From the NCBI RefSeq assembly GCF_014647055.1, contig NZ_BMOL01000004.1, positions 1 to 64,000 of the forward strand: a stretch of 64,000 bases of DNA, in the 5' to 3' direction. Positions 17,282 through 26,305 of the stretch are shown in pieces (the first letter of the stretch is position 1; the number at the start of each line of letters is the position of its first letter). The notes under the pieces are model-generated. The model worked only from the letters and a program-made list of their open reading frames with translations, was not told where the DNA came from and did no database searches. Origin of the DNA: Deinococcus aerolatus (GTDB taxonomy: Bacteria; Deinococcota; Deinococci; Deinococcales; Deinococcaceae). The position numbers and the translations under genes are program-made.

Positions 17282-18328
17282 GTGCCCATCTTGACCCGAA
17301 CCGTACTCGGCGAGATCGCCCGCTGGTATCTGGGGGGCGTGGCGCTGTTCCTGACCCTGCTGATGACCGACGCCCTGAGCAGCACGGTGGGCAAGCTGCT
17401 GATCTATGATCCGCCGCCCGCACAGGCGCTGGCCGCCTTCCTGTCGATCCTGCCGCAGAGCCTGAACAAGACGCTGGTGCTGGCGGTGCCGTTCTCGATT
17501 CTGCTGGCCTTCTCGCGCATGCAGCGCGACAATGAACTCAAGGCGATCCTGGCCAGCGGCATCCGCCCGCTGAGTCTGGTGTGGCCGCTGGCGCTGCCGT
17601 TCGCGCTGGTGGGCGTGCTGGCCTACGTCAACGCGGGCACGCTGGTCCCGGCGGGGCTGGCGAACTGGGACCGCGCGTGGTTCACCATCTACGATCAGCC
17701 GCTGCCGCCGCCGCAGCAGGAGAAATACACCTACGCCCCGCCCGGGGCCCTGTTCTACGCCGGACGCGTGAGCGCCGATAGCGCGGGAAGTTCGGTGGCG
17801 CAGCTGAGCGGCGTGATGGTGCAGCGCGGCGACGAGACCATCACGGCGCAGTTCGGCACCTGGGACTCGGGCCTCCAGACCTGGACCCTCAGCAACGCCT
17901 GGATCACGCGTCCCGGCCAGAACCCCCGCCAGTCGCCCACCGATGTGGTGATCGCGCAGACCGACACCCTGCGCCCGCCGCCGCCTGCCGCCCAGCAGGT
18001 CAGCAACGCCGAGCTGCGCGCCGCGCTGGCCGGCGACACCCTGGGCCGCAAGGGGCGGCGCGACTACACCTTCCAGCTGGCCGCCCGCGTCGCGGACCCG
18101 GCCACCCCGGTGGTGTTCGCCCTGGCCGCCGGGATGCTGGGCCTGCTGATCCGCAACCGCGCCGCCGCCTTCGCCGCCGTGCTGGTGTTTATCGTGTGCT
18201 TCTACATCCTGTGGACCACCATGCCGGGGCTGGCCGGGGCTGGGGCGCTGAACCCCACGCTGGCCGCCTGGGTGCCCAACCTGGCCTTCCTGCTGCTGGC
18301 GGGCGGGCTGGCCTGGAGGCTGAGGTGA
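17282..18328 (+). CDS. LptF/LptG (YjgP/YjgQ) family permease, first copy
   Basis: 348 residues. N-terminal helices (ILTRTVLGEIARWYLGGVAL, LVLAVPFSILLAFSRM), the family hallmark RMQRDNELKAILASGI, a soluble beta-jellyroll middle part (about 140-260) and C-terminal helices (FALAAGMLGLLIRNRAAAFA, FIVCFYILWTTMPGL). In LPS-bearing bacteria LptF/LptG are the membrane half of the LPS-extracting ABC transporter. Start GTG 17282 is chosen because TACAAT (17269-17274) lies 7 bases upstream; the open frame itself reaches back to 17114. Pairs with the paralogue 115 bases downstream. Confidence 0.85.
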   Translation: MPILTRTVLGEIARWYLGGVALFLTLLMTDALSSTVGKLLIYDPPPAQALAAFLSILPQSLNKTLVLAVPFSILLAFSRMQRDNELKAILASGIRPLSLVWPLALPFALVGVLAYVNAGTLVPAGLANWDRAWFTIYDQPLPPPQQEKYTYAPPGALFYAGRVSADSAGSSVAQLSGVMVQRGDETITAQFGTWDSGLQTWTLSNAWITRPGQNPRQSPTDVVIAQTDTLRPPPPAAQQVSNAELRAALAGDTLGRKGRRDYTFQLAARVADPATPVVFALAAGMLGLLIRNRAAAFAAVLVFIVCFYILWTTMPGLAGAGALNPTLAAWVPNLAFLLLAGGLAWRLR

Positions 18329-18443
18329 GGGGCGTGTTGCCCGCTGTCAGCTGGGCTGGGCGGACGGTGCGTGTTTCCGCCGCCCCGGGGACGGCTCGCG
18401 CCCCCTCAGTCCCCCTGTCCCCCAGACCCACCGAGGCCCAGCC

Positions 18444-19550
18444 GTGAAACTGTTTGAGCGCTACGTCCTGGCCGAGATTCTGCCCCTGCTGCTGGGCGCA
18501 CTGTCCGCCGTGATTGTGCTGCTGGTGCTGGCCGCGCTGCAGGACGTGATCGCGCCGCTTCTGGCCAAGGGGGCCGATCCGGTGCTGGTGGCGCGCGTGC
18601 TGGCGCTGAACGTGCCGGAGGCCGCCGCCCGCGCCCTGCCGATTGCGCTGATGTTCGCCACGCTGCTGGGCCTGTCGCGCCTGAGCAGCGATTCGGAGCT
18701 GAAGGGCGCCCTGGCCGCCGGGATTCCGGCCACCCGGCTGCTGCGCCCGGTGCTGGCGCTGGGCCTGGGCGTGACCGTGCTGGCCTTCGCGCTGGGCGAG
18801 GGGCTGGTGCCGCGCGCCAAGGTGCAGGAGCGCAAGGTCAAGCAGGAGATCGTCTTCGACAACCCGCGCGTGATCGGCCTGGACGGGACAGGGGCGGATG
18901 GCCAGAGCATCGTGCTGCGGGACGCCCTGAACCGGGCCATCAGCGTGGGAAAGATTGGCCCCGGCGGCACGCTGGAAGACCTGCGGATCGTGACCATGCA
19001 GCCGGGCCTGCCCCCGCGCGAGGTGATCACCGCCGCCCGTGGCCGCCTGCTGCCGGGCAGCAATGTGCTGGAGTTGCAGGATGGCCGCCGCGTGACCTAC
19101 CAGGACGCGCGCCCGGTGACGGTGCTGACCTTCAAGTCCGGCAGCCTGCCGGTGCAGGACGTGCAGGCCGATCTGGACGCGGGCGGCGGCGAGCTGAAGG
19201 CGATCTACACGCCGCTGCGCGAGCTGTGGGCGAAGACCGCCCAGTACCGCGTGCAGGGGGTCCGCTCGCCCGCCGACTTCACGGCGCTGCACCGCAAGTT
19301 TGCCGAGCCGCTGGCGGCCCTGGCGCTGGCCTTCTTCGCGGTCAGTCTGGCGGTGTTCACCTTCCGCAGCGGGCGTGACCTGGGGCTGGTGTGGGCGCTG
19401 CTGCTGACGTTTGCGTACTACGCCACCTGGAGCGTGTTCCGGGTGATGGGCGAGAATGGGGCGGTGTCCGGCGCGGTGGCCGCCTACGCCCCGGACCTGA
19501 TCGCTGTGGTGGCCGGGGCGGCGCTGCTGTGGCGGACGGGACGGCGTTGA
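18444..19550 (+). CDS. LptF/LptG (YjgP/YjgQ) family permease, second copy
   Basis: 368 residues, GTG start. Same layout as its neighbour: MKLFERYVLAEILPLLLGAL helix, the hallmark GLSRLSSDSELKGALAAGIP, a jellyroll region (about 140-270) and C-terminal helices (ALALAFFAVSLAVFTFRSGR, LVWALLLTFAYYATWSVFR). Probably forms a heterodimer with the upstream product and is transcribed with it; no separate promoter is evident. What lipid it handles in an organism without classical LPS is unknown. Confidence 0.85.
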   Translation: MKLFERYVLAEILPLLLGALSAVIVLLVLAALQDVIAPLLAKGADPVLVARVLALNVPEAAARALPIALMFATLLGLSRLSSDSELKGALAAGIPATRLLRPVLALGLGVTVLAFALGEGLVPRAKVQERKVKQEIVFDNPRVIGLDGTGADGQSIVLRDALNRAISVGKIGPGGTLEDLRIVTMQPGLPPREVITAARGRLLPGSNVLELQDGRRVTYQDARPVTVLTFKSGSLPVQDVQADLDAGGGELKAIYTPLRELWAKTAQYRVQGVRSPADFTALHRKFAEPLAALALAFFAVSLAVFTFRSGRDLGLVWALLLTFAYYATWSVFRVMGENGAVSGAVAAYAPDLIAVVAGAALLWRTGRR

Positions 19551-19625
19551 AGGGGAAGAAGGTAAAGGGTCTGGAGCACATTTTCAGGAACGCATCCTGA
19601 AGCTGGTGTTGTCCTGGCTTTGAGC

Positions 19626-20831
19626 TCAGGCCTCCGGGCGCGTCGCTTCCCGAACCACCTCTCCCGCTACATCTGCCACCGCGTTCATATCTGCCTCGCT
19701 GAGCGGGGGATGCACCAGGAACATCAGCGAGGTCTCGCCCAGCTCACGGGCCACCGGCAGCCGTTCCTTCGGTCCCAGTCCGGCGTCCGTGAACGCTTTT
19801 TCCAGGTAGATCTCGGAGCAGGTGCCGGTGTAGCACGGTGCGCCGCGCGCCACCACCTCGGCCATGATCCGGTCCCGGTCCCAGCCTGCACGCAGCAATT
19901 CGGGACGCACGTACACGTAGAACTTGTACTGAGCACTTTCGGAGCCTTCAGGAATGGTGGGCACGCGCAGGGCAGGCAGTGCCGAGAAACGCCCGGCCAG
20001 CACCGCCGCGTTGCGCTGACGCTGCGCCGTCCATGCAGGCAGCTTTTGCAACTGCAGACGCCCAATCGCGGCCTGTACTTCCAGCATGCGCCAGTTGGTG
20101 CCAAAGGACTCGTGCAGCCAGCGAAAACCCAGCGGATGCTCCTTGTGGTACACGGCGTCGTAGCTCTTGCCGTGGTCCTTGAAAGCCCAGGCTTTGCTCC
20201 ATAGCGCCTCGTCGCGGGTGACTAGCAGGCCGCCCTCGCCGCCGGTGGTCATGATCTTGTCCTGACAGAAGGAGAAGCAGCCCATGTGCCCAATGGTGCC
20301 TACATGCTGCCCGTGGTACTTCGCGCCGTGGGCCTGGGCGCAGTCCTCGATGACAAACAGGTTGTGTTCGCGGGCCAGCGCCATGATCGGGTCCATGTCG
20401 GCGGGCCAGCCAGCCAGATGCACCACGATGATCGCCCGCGTGCGCGGGGTCAGCACGGCGCGGATGGTCTCGGCAGTGATGTTGCCGCTGTCGCGGTCCA
20501 CCTCGGCCATCACGGGCACCGCTCCGCGCATCACGGCGGCGCTGGCTGAGGCGATAAAGGTGCGCGGCGTGGTGATCACCTCGTCACCCGCCGCCACGCC
20601 AAGGGCGTACAGCGCCAGCTCCAGCGCCAGCGTGCCGTTGTGCAGGGCGATGGCGTGCGGCACGCCCAGCACGGCGGCATATTCCTTCTCGAACTCGCGG
20701 CCCTCGGTGCCGGTCCAGTAGTTGACCTTGCCGGAGCGCATGATTTCCGAGACGGCCTCAATCTCGTCGGATTCAAAAGCGGGCCAGGGGGCCAGCGTGC
20801 GGTCGAGTTGTTTGGGGGCGGTGTGGGTCAT
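19626..20831 (-). CDS. DegT/DnrJ/EryC1-family PLP aminotransferase (PglE-like)
   Basis: 401 residues. Sugar aminotransferase that would aminate a 4-keto nucleotide sugar using glutamate. Features: HNGTLALELALYALGVAAGD, TFIASASAAVMRGAVPV, VIEDCAQAHGAKYHG, and the PLP-lysine motif CFSFCQDKIMTTGGEGG. Its ATG overlaps the stop of the PglD-like gene (ATGA), so the two are translationally coupled. Paired with an acetyltransferase and a phosphoglycosyl transferase this suggests a bacillosamine-type diacetamido sugar. QdtB/WecE-like roles are alternatives. Confidence 0.88.
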   Translation of the reverse strand: MTHTAPKQLDRTLAPWPAFESDEIEAVSEIMRSGKVNYWTGTEGREFEKEYAAVLGVPHAIALHNGTLALELALYALGVAAGDEVITTPRTFIASASAAVMRGAVPVMAEVDRDSGNITAETIRAVLTPRTRAIIVVHLAGWPADMDPIMALAREHNLFVIEDCAQAHGAKYHGQHVGTIGHMGCFSFCQDKIMTTGGEGGLLVTRDEALWSKAWAFKDHGKSYDAVYHKEHPLGFRWLHESFGTNWRMLEVQAAIGRLQLQKLPAWTAQRQRNAAVLAGRFSALPALRVPTIPEGSESAQYKFYVYVRPELLRAGWDRDRIMAEVVARGAPCYTGTCSEIYLEKAFTDAGLGPKERLPVARELGETSLMFLVHPPLSEADMNAVADVAGEVVREATRPEA

Positions 20832-21451
20832 GTCGGTATTGTCTCCTTTCTTGGTCGGGCAGGTATGCCCACGGCTACAGCATTGGCGGGCAAGGACCGA
20901 ACCACCACGCCGCCCGCACCCACTGTCGTCCAGCGTCCCACCGTTATACCCGGAGTGACCGCGCAGCCGACGCCTAAAAAGACACCTTCCTCCAATCGGA
21001 CTGTGCCTGCCAGATGGACGCCAGGGGCCGCATGCGCGTAATCCCCCAGAACGCAGTCATGATCAACGGTTGCACCTGTATTCACGATGACATGCCGTCC
21101 CAGCACGGTGTCTGGCTGGATCACCGCGCCTGCAAAAATGACGGTTCCTGGCCCCACCCTCACACTTTCATGGACGGTGGCTGCAGGGTGAATGGCTGAG
21201 GTCCATTCTGTGTCTGGAAACCGGGTCGCAATGTCCAGCCGCGCCGCATTGCTGCCGATGGCGATGACGGCGCGGTCTGCCAAACGCTCCAGTTGATCCA
21301 GTCCGCCGAGCACGCTACAGCCCAGTATTGATGTGCCCCAAGACTCGGCACGGTCATCTAATACCCCAGCCACATCCAGTCCTGCCGCGCGTAAAGTGGC
21401 GATCACCACCTTGGCATGTCCTCCTGCGCCTACCACCAGAATCCCGCTCAT
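20828..21451 (-). CDS. PglD/NeuD-like sugar O/N-acetyltransferase
   Basis: 207 residues. N-terminal Rossmann-like part (ILVVGAGGHAKVVIATLRAA), then a left-handed beta-helix of hexapeptide repeats (VRVGPGTVIFAGAVIQPD, VIVNTGATVDHDCVLGDY, GVHLAGTVRLEEGVFLGVG). The His of TVDHDCVLGDYAH is the catalytic base position in PglD. It would use acetyl-CoA to acetylate the UDP-4-amino sugar made by the next gene's product. ATGA overlaps on both sides. Confidence 0.88.
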   Translation of the reverse strand: MSGILVVGAGGHAKVVIATLRAAGLDVAGVLDDRAESWGTSILGCSVLGGLDQLERLADRAVIAIGSNAARLDIATRFPDTEWTSAIHPAATVHESVRVGPGTVIFAGAVIQPDTVLGRHVIVNTGATVDHDCVLGDYAHAAPGVHLAGTVRLEEGVFLGVGCAVTPGITVGRWTTVGAGGVVVRSLPANAVAVGIPARPRKETIPT

Positions 21452-23229
21452 GTCTCGTTGCTGGGTGTGCCCATGAATTTGGGCATGGTGGCTTCTCCAG
21501 CCGCACTGATGCCCTCTCGCTTAAATACCTTCTGTACCGTCGTCCACAAAATTTTCAGGTCCAGCGCAAGGCTGCGATTTTCCACATACCACACATCCAG
21601 CCTGAACTTCTCGTCCCAGGCGATCGCATTCCGTCCATTAACTTGCGCCCAGCCGGTAATACCGGGACGGACCTCGTGTCGCCGCGCCTGCTCGGGCGTA
21701 TAGCGGTCCAGGTATTCCATCAGCAGAGGACGTGGTCCGACCAGGCTCATGTCGCCGCGCAGGACATTAAACAAGCCGGGCAGTTCGTCCATTGAAGACG
21801 CACGCAGAAAGCGGCCCAGCGGCGTCATGCGTTCACTGTCGGGGAGCGGCTGACCGTGGCTGTCTACCGCGTCACGCATAGTGCGGAACTTATGCATGAT
21901 GAAGGGCTGAGCGTGTAATCCAGGGCGTTTCTGGCTGAACAGGATAGGGGAGCCGAGCTTGAGACGCACCACGCCACCAAGCGCAAGCATGGGCAGCCCC
22001 AGAACGGCCAGTCCAACGCCCGCCACTACCACGTCTACCGCCCGTTTGAGGTGTTGACCCTTCCGGGTCCGGGCTTCAGCAAGAAGGTCCTGATAAAGCC
22101 TGTCCATGGCCTCCCAGACATGCTGGGGTTGGAACTCGCGCAGAACACGCTCCTGTCCAGCATGTCCGAATTGCACGGCCAGCGCTTTATCGTTCAGCAG
22201 CCGCCGCAGTGCGTCGGTCAGGGCCTCAGTGTCGCCCACCGGCACCGTAAAACCGGTCACACCGTCCACGACGGCGTCCATTGCGCCCGTTGCATTAGTG
22301 GCAACCACAGGCTTTCCAGCGGCGGCAGCTTCTAGGGGAACGGTTGGAAAGCCTTCACGGTAAGTGGGCAGGGCCAGGACGTTCATGAGCTGGTAGTAAG
22401 GTGCAGGATCAGCGACAAACCCGGCCCAGATCACGCCGGGATGGGTTTCAATGGTCTGGCGGAGTTCAGCGGGAACCGGATCGCCTTCCTCATAATCGCC
22501 CAGTAGCAGCAGGCGCAGACGAGAGTTGACGGCATAAAGTTGTTCAAAAGCTCCAAGTAGTTCAGCAATTCCCTTGTCCTTAACAAAACGGCCCACGAAT
22601 CCTACCGTCAAAGCGTCGGGGGAAAGACCGAGCATCATCCCCAACTCTCCGGCTTGCTGCAGCATCGTGGCAGATGGAAGGTAACGTTCGACAGAAACCC
22701 CATTGGACGTTCCCGAACCAAGAACCAGCGTTTTTGCTGCAGGAACCAGTTTTAATTCCACAGCCCGCTTCTGCAGGCTTGGACTCACGCACACCACCCG
22801 GTGGGCACATGCACAGGCCAGTCGCTCCATCCAGACCAACAGGTGTCGCTTCGGTCCCTGGACTGTTTCCAGGCGCAGACCGTGCAGGGTGTAGACGCGT
22901 GCTGGAACCCCCGAAAGTGTTGCCGCCATGCCACCAATCAATCCCGCTTTGGGCGTTCCTACATTGGTTACGCTGGGCTTAAGCTGCCGCAGTAGCTTCC
23001 AGGTGTCTGCCAATGCCAGCACATCGTGTTTCAAGGAGATTTCACGCGCCAGTGGGACGAAATGGGCCTGAACTCCTTCACGATGTGCCACCGTCAGCAA
23101 TTCGTCTCGGGGGGCAGGCGATGAGGCGAGGTGAACGTCATAGCCGTGCTGGCTGAAGTGTTGCAACTGACCCCACAAGAAGGCGCGGGCGCTAAGTGGG
23201 ATGGTAACCAGATATAAGAGTTTCTTCAC
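21448..23229 (-). CDS. fusion: GT4 glycosyltransferase + polyprenol phosphoglycosyl transferase
   Basis: 593 residues in two enzymes. Residues ~1-380 are a GT-B fold family 4 glycosyltransferase (LLYLVTIPLSARAFLWGQL, then VGFVGRFVKDKGIAELLGAF, then YREGFPTVPLEAAAAGKPVV). Residues ~393-593 are a monotopic phosphoglycosyl transferase of the PglC/WcaJ type (re-entrant helix VDVVVAGVGLAVLGLPMLAL, KFRTMRDAVDSHG, catalytic Asp-Glu of SMDELPGLFNVLRGDMSLVG, RPGITGWAQVNGRN). Together they would load the first sugar phosphate on undecaprenyl phosphate and add the second sugar, roles split between PglC and PglA in Campylobacter. ATGA overlaps with both neighbours. Confidence 0.92.
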   Translation of the reverse strand: MKKLLYLVTIPLSARAFLWGQLQHFSQHGYDVHLASSPAPRDELLTVAHREGVQAHFVPLAREISLKHDVLALADTWKLLRQLKPSVTNVGTPKAGLIGGMAATLSGVPARVYTLHGLRLETVQGPKRHLLVWMERLACACAHRVVCVSPSLQKRAVELKLVPAAKTLVLGSGTSNGVSVERYLPSATMLQQAGELGMMLGLSPDALTVGFVGRFVKDKGIAELLGAFEQLYAVNSRLRLLLLGDYEEGDPVPAELRQTIETHPGVIWAGFVADPAPYYQLMNVLALPTYREGFPTVPLEAAAAGKPVVATNATGAMDAVVDGVTGFTVPVGDTEALTDALRRLLNDKALAVQFGHAGQERVLREFQPQHVWEAMDRLYQDLLAEARTRKGQHLKRAVDVVVAGVGLAVLGLPMLALGGVVRLKLGSPILFSQKRPGLHAQPFIMHKFRTMRDAVDSHGQPLPDSERMTPLGRFLRASSMDELPGLFNVLRGDMSLVGPRPLLMEYLDRYTPEQARRHEVRPGITGWAQVNGRNAIAWDEKFRLDVWYVENRSLALDLKILWTTVQKVFKREGISAAGEATMPKFMGTPSNET

Positions 23230-24461
23230 AAGTCGGTACCTGACGGCGGGACTACTCGATGTCGTGCGGCTTGCCAGCGTGCGGTTTGTTCCTCGATATA
23301 CTGGTAAAAAGCGGTCCGCTGCTGTGTCATGGCGCTGTCTTCGTAGGTGTGGGCGGCTTCCAAGTTTCGACTTGACATTGCACCGAGGCGCGTCGGCGAG
23401 GTCACCACTTCTTGCAGTTTCTGGGCAAGGGCGTGAACGTCACCGGGCGGTACCAGATCTTCAGATGGCAGCAGTTCAGGTATGCCGCCCACCGTCGAAC
23501 CGATACAGGGCAAGCCTCGCGCCATCGCCTCGATCATGGCGCGGGGAAGTCCTTCTGTGCGTGACGGCAGGACAAACAGATCTGCCTGATCAAGTTCATG
23601 CCTGACTGCTTCGCCGGACGATAATTGTCCGGCAAAGCGCACACGATCTTGAACGTTCAGTTCCCGCGTCAGCGCCTCTAACTCAGGGCGGTGCTTGCCC
23701 TCGCCAATGATCGTGAGCTGAAGATGTAAGTCATAATTGGCGCAAATGGCAAGTGCCTTGATAACTACATCCGGGGCCTTATACATCTGCTCCAGCGAAC
23801 CTACCAACGCCATCCGACAAGGTCGCTGAGCAGTGGCTAGGCCTTGCCATCCAGTGTGTGGCCGGTCTACAAAAGTATCTTCAGACAATTTGACATCAGA
23901 AAAAGAAGTAGAGAAGCCAGCCCGGCTTGGATAACGCTTTTGCAAGGCAGAGCGGGTGACATAGCTAATGGCCATTGCATTCTGGCACTGGATCTGCATC
24001 TCGCGTGTAAACCACCATTGGAACAGTGGACGCAACGGGTGTCTCACTGCTCCGCGTGCAAAGACCTCGTGCGGATCGCCGGCCACCAACACCCCGTAAG
24101 GTCGCCCCGTTTTTTTCAGGATGCTGTATGCTATTGCACCTAAGATTCCAGGAATTCGCAGGAGTACTGCAGATTCTTTGAGAAGAGCATTATGGACGGC
24201 GCGGCGCACAATCCTGGCCTTTAGCAAGAACTGTTTGGGGCCGACAAAATATGGAACTGCCGTAAAACAGACATTGGGGCCACTCGACAGTTTCATGTCA
24301 TGGCCGACTGCGGCTATATCTTCTACACGGGCCACCACATTGACAGATTCAAATGTCGTCAGATATGGCAGCCAGTCTGAATAGGCAAATGCTGTCTGGG
24401 TCCAGATTTGTCCATCGGGAGTGCGCTCGAAGCGATGCTCAAGAACTGTGACTAATTCCAT
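23226..24461 (-). CDS. GT4-family glycosyltransferase
   Basis: 411 residues from ATG 24461. Family 4 glycosyltransferase signatures in the C-terminal half: MALVGSLEQMYKAPDVVIKA, TIIGEGKHRPELEALTREL, LFVLPSRTEGLPRAMIEAMA, PCIGSTVGGIPELL. Start 24461 (MELVTVLEHRFER) is preferred over the open-frame limit at 24554 because AGGAGA (24473-24478) lies at good spacing and the extra residues are AT-rich non-conserved sequence. First gene of the ATGA-coupled run 24461 to 19626. Donor and acceptor sugars unknown. Confidence 0.88.
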   Translation of the reverse strand: MELVTVLEHRFERTPDGQIWTQTAFAYSDWLPYLTTFESVNVVARVEDIAAVGHDMKLSSGPNVCFTAVPYFVGPKQFLLKARIVRRAVHNALLKESAVLLRIPGILGAIAYSILKKTGRPYGVLVAGDPHEVFARGAVRHPLRPLFQWWFTREMQIQCQNAMAISYVTRSALQKRYPSRAGFSTSFSDVKLSEDTFVDRPHTGWQGLATAQRPCRMALVGSLEQMYKAPDVVIKALAICANYDLHLQLTIIGEGKHRPELEALTRELNVQDRVRFAGQLSSGEAVRHELDQADLFVLPSRTEGLPRAMIEAMARGLPCIGSTVGGIPELLPSEDLVPPGDVHALAQKLQEVVTSPTRLGAMSSRNLEAAHTYEDSAMTQQRTAFYQYIEEQTARWQAARHRVVPPSGTDL

Positions 24462-25153
24462 TTTTTTTAATCTCTCCTGTATCGGATCTTGGCAGTAGTT
24501 ATTTAAAGTTATGAGAATTATAAAGTACGTTGCAATTATAGGATAAAATGCCAAATTTCAGATTACTAGTAATAAAGAAGAAATCCATACAATTGATAGA
24601 TTCATTGTAAAATTTTTGCAGGCTACTTCAATATATACAAATTAATGCAATAACTGTAGACGAAGTAAATATATTAGTGAAACAAATAATTCTAGAAAGG
24701 TAACTGCGTCAAATATATTTGCTATATCCATTTTAATGCATCTGCAGAAATCAATCTGTAGTGAAGTTAATTACATGATATAGGAAAAACAACAACAGAA
24801 ACAAAGGCGATACCTTGACGAATATAATGCATAGGCTATAGCTAAATTGTAGTTAAGTGGAGCAAAATTTGAATTGCTTTGGCGGATTTAGCTTATCGCA
24901 GAAAATTATCGAAATTACTGAGATGGAAAGTAAATAATAATGTTTTGTGGTACAATTGCTTTAGACATCTAAAAACCCGATTCTACTGAATAGTGTGATA
25001 ATCTTAATAACAAATCTAGTCATAGTGGAAGTGAAAAATATACAAAGTATTGCAAATAAAGAATAGAGCGATTTAAAGTCCTTGCTGGTGACCCATTTAT
25101 GCGAAGAAATGAGAAGAGTGTTGACCAAATAGAGATCAAATATTTAAATGCGT
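24462..25153. other. AT-rich gene-less gap in the glycan locus
   Basis: About 690 bases with strongly reduced GC and many stops in every frame; no frame of 60 codons, RNA or clear repeat was seen. It sits between two glycosyltransferase genes in a locus with no recognisable oligosaccharide polymerase gene, so it may be the residue of a lost gene. That is inference only. It probably also carries the promoter of the 24461-19626 operon. Confidence 0.5.
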
Positions 25154-26305
25154 CTATAATGGTTTCTCTAGCGTATGATTATATAGCTTGGTCAAGCTTG
25201 CGATTGAATTTTTAATATCGAACATAGCTATTTTAGAATTTGCAGTTGACTCTCTGTATCCTAAATTATTAATAATGTAATCAGCCCAATCATCAGCTCT
25301 GTGTGTCAGAGGTATAAGAAAAGTGTTATCGGATATATTCACTTCATGAGGCATGTTATCAGAAATAAACGTATCTAATCCGGCAGCCTGTGCTTCAACA
25401 ATGGCTAAGCCCAAGCCCTCAAATTTTGAAGGAAAAACAAATGCATCCATCGCGCCTGTCATCAAAGTAGGGATGTCATCTCTAAGGCCAGCGAAAATCA
25501 CACTTTCGCTTAAATTCAAATGAATAACCTTGGAGACAATTTTTTGTCTTAATTCACCATCACCAACTAAGAGCAACATTGCTGTAGGCATCTTTTGTTT
25601 TATTTTTGAAAATATATCTATTAAAAATTCATGGTTTTTTTGATCTTCAAATCTACCGACGTGCCCAAATACAATTGAGCCATCTTTAACACCTAGTGAA
25701 TCTCGGACTGTTGATCGGGATACTGGACGACGAAAGGGCTTCAAATCTATACCGCAAAACGACACTTTCCAGCGGCCATCCGTTTTCCAATCCTCTCCAA
25801 AAAGTGCAGCAGCCGCCTTTTCACTAGCGGCTAACCCAGAGGTCGATGTGAGCTTAATAAGCTGTGTAAAAGTTTTCAGATAAATGAGACGCAACCCTCT
25901 GGATAGCACCAATTCTTCAGAGCTGTCATTATGACTATGAGACACGCGAATCTTAATTCCTGCAAATTTAGCCAGTAAAAGGACGAAACCACTAAAGTGG
26001 TGTACGTGACTATGCACGGCGTCATAAGGTCCATGATCCTTTATAATTTTAAAGAAATTTATAACATATGACAGTGGATTGGTAGGCCATTTGCAGACAT
26101 AGCGTCCCGCCCCTAATGCTTGCATCTCATCATCATAAGCCGCAGCTTCCGGCTTATGAATCATAAAATCGAATGCCAACTCATTCCGATCAACATTACG
26201 TAAGACGTTCATTAGCCACGTTTCCACACCGCCTCTGTTCATACTTCCCACCACATGCAACACACGTATGGGACGTCTATTTTGATCAGATGTTATTGTT
26301 GTCAT
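25154..26305 (-). CDS. GT4-family glycosyltransferase (EpsF-like)
   Basis: 383 residues. N-terminus VLHVVGSMNRGGVETWLMNV is typical of EpsF/GtfA-like family 4 enzymes. The C-terminal nucleotide-sugar site is present: VFGHVGRFEDQKNHEFLIDI, LLLVGDGELRQKI, DAFVFPSKFEGLGLAIVEAQ. Base composition is much more AT-rich than the chromosome, indicating recent acquisition. ATG overlaps the flippase stop by 4 bases, so the two are one unit. Confidence 0.88.
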   Translation of the reverse strand: MTTITSDQNRRPIRVLHVVGSMNRGGVETWLMNVLRNVDRNELAFDFMIHKPEAAAYDDEMQALGAGRYVCKWPTNPLSYVINFFKIIKDHGPYDAVHSHVHHFSGFVLLLAKFAGIKIRVSHSHNDSSEELVLSRGLRLIYLKTFTQLIKLTSTSGLAASEKAAAALFGEDWKTDGRWKVSFCGIDLKPFRRPVSRSTVRDSLGVKDGSIVFGHVGRFEDQKNHEFLIDIFSKIKQKMPTAMLLLVGDGELRQKIVSKVIHLNLSESVIFAGLRDDIPTLMTGAMDAFVFPSKFEGLGLAIVEAQAAGLDTFISDNMPHEVNISDNTFLIPLTHRADDWADYIINNLGYRESTANSKIAMFDIKNSIASLTKLYNHTLEKPL

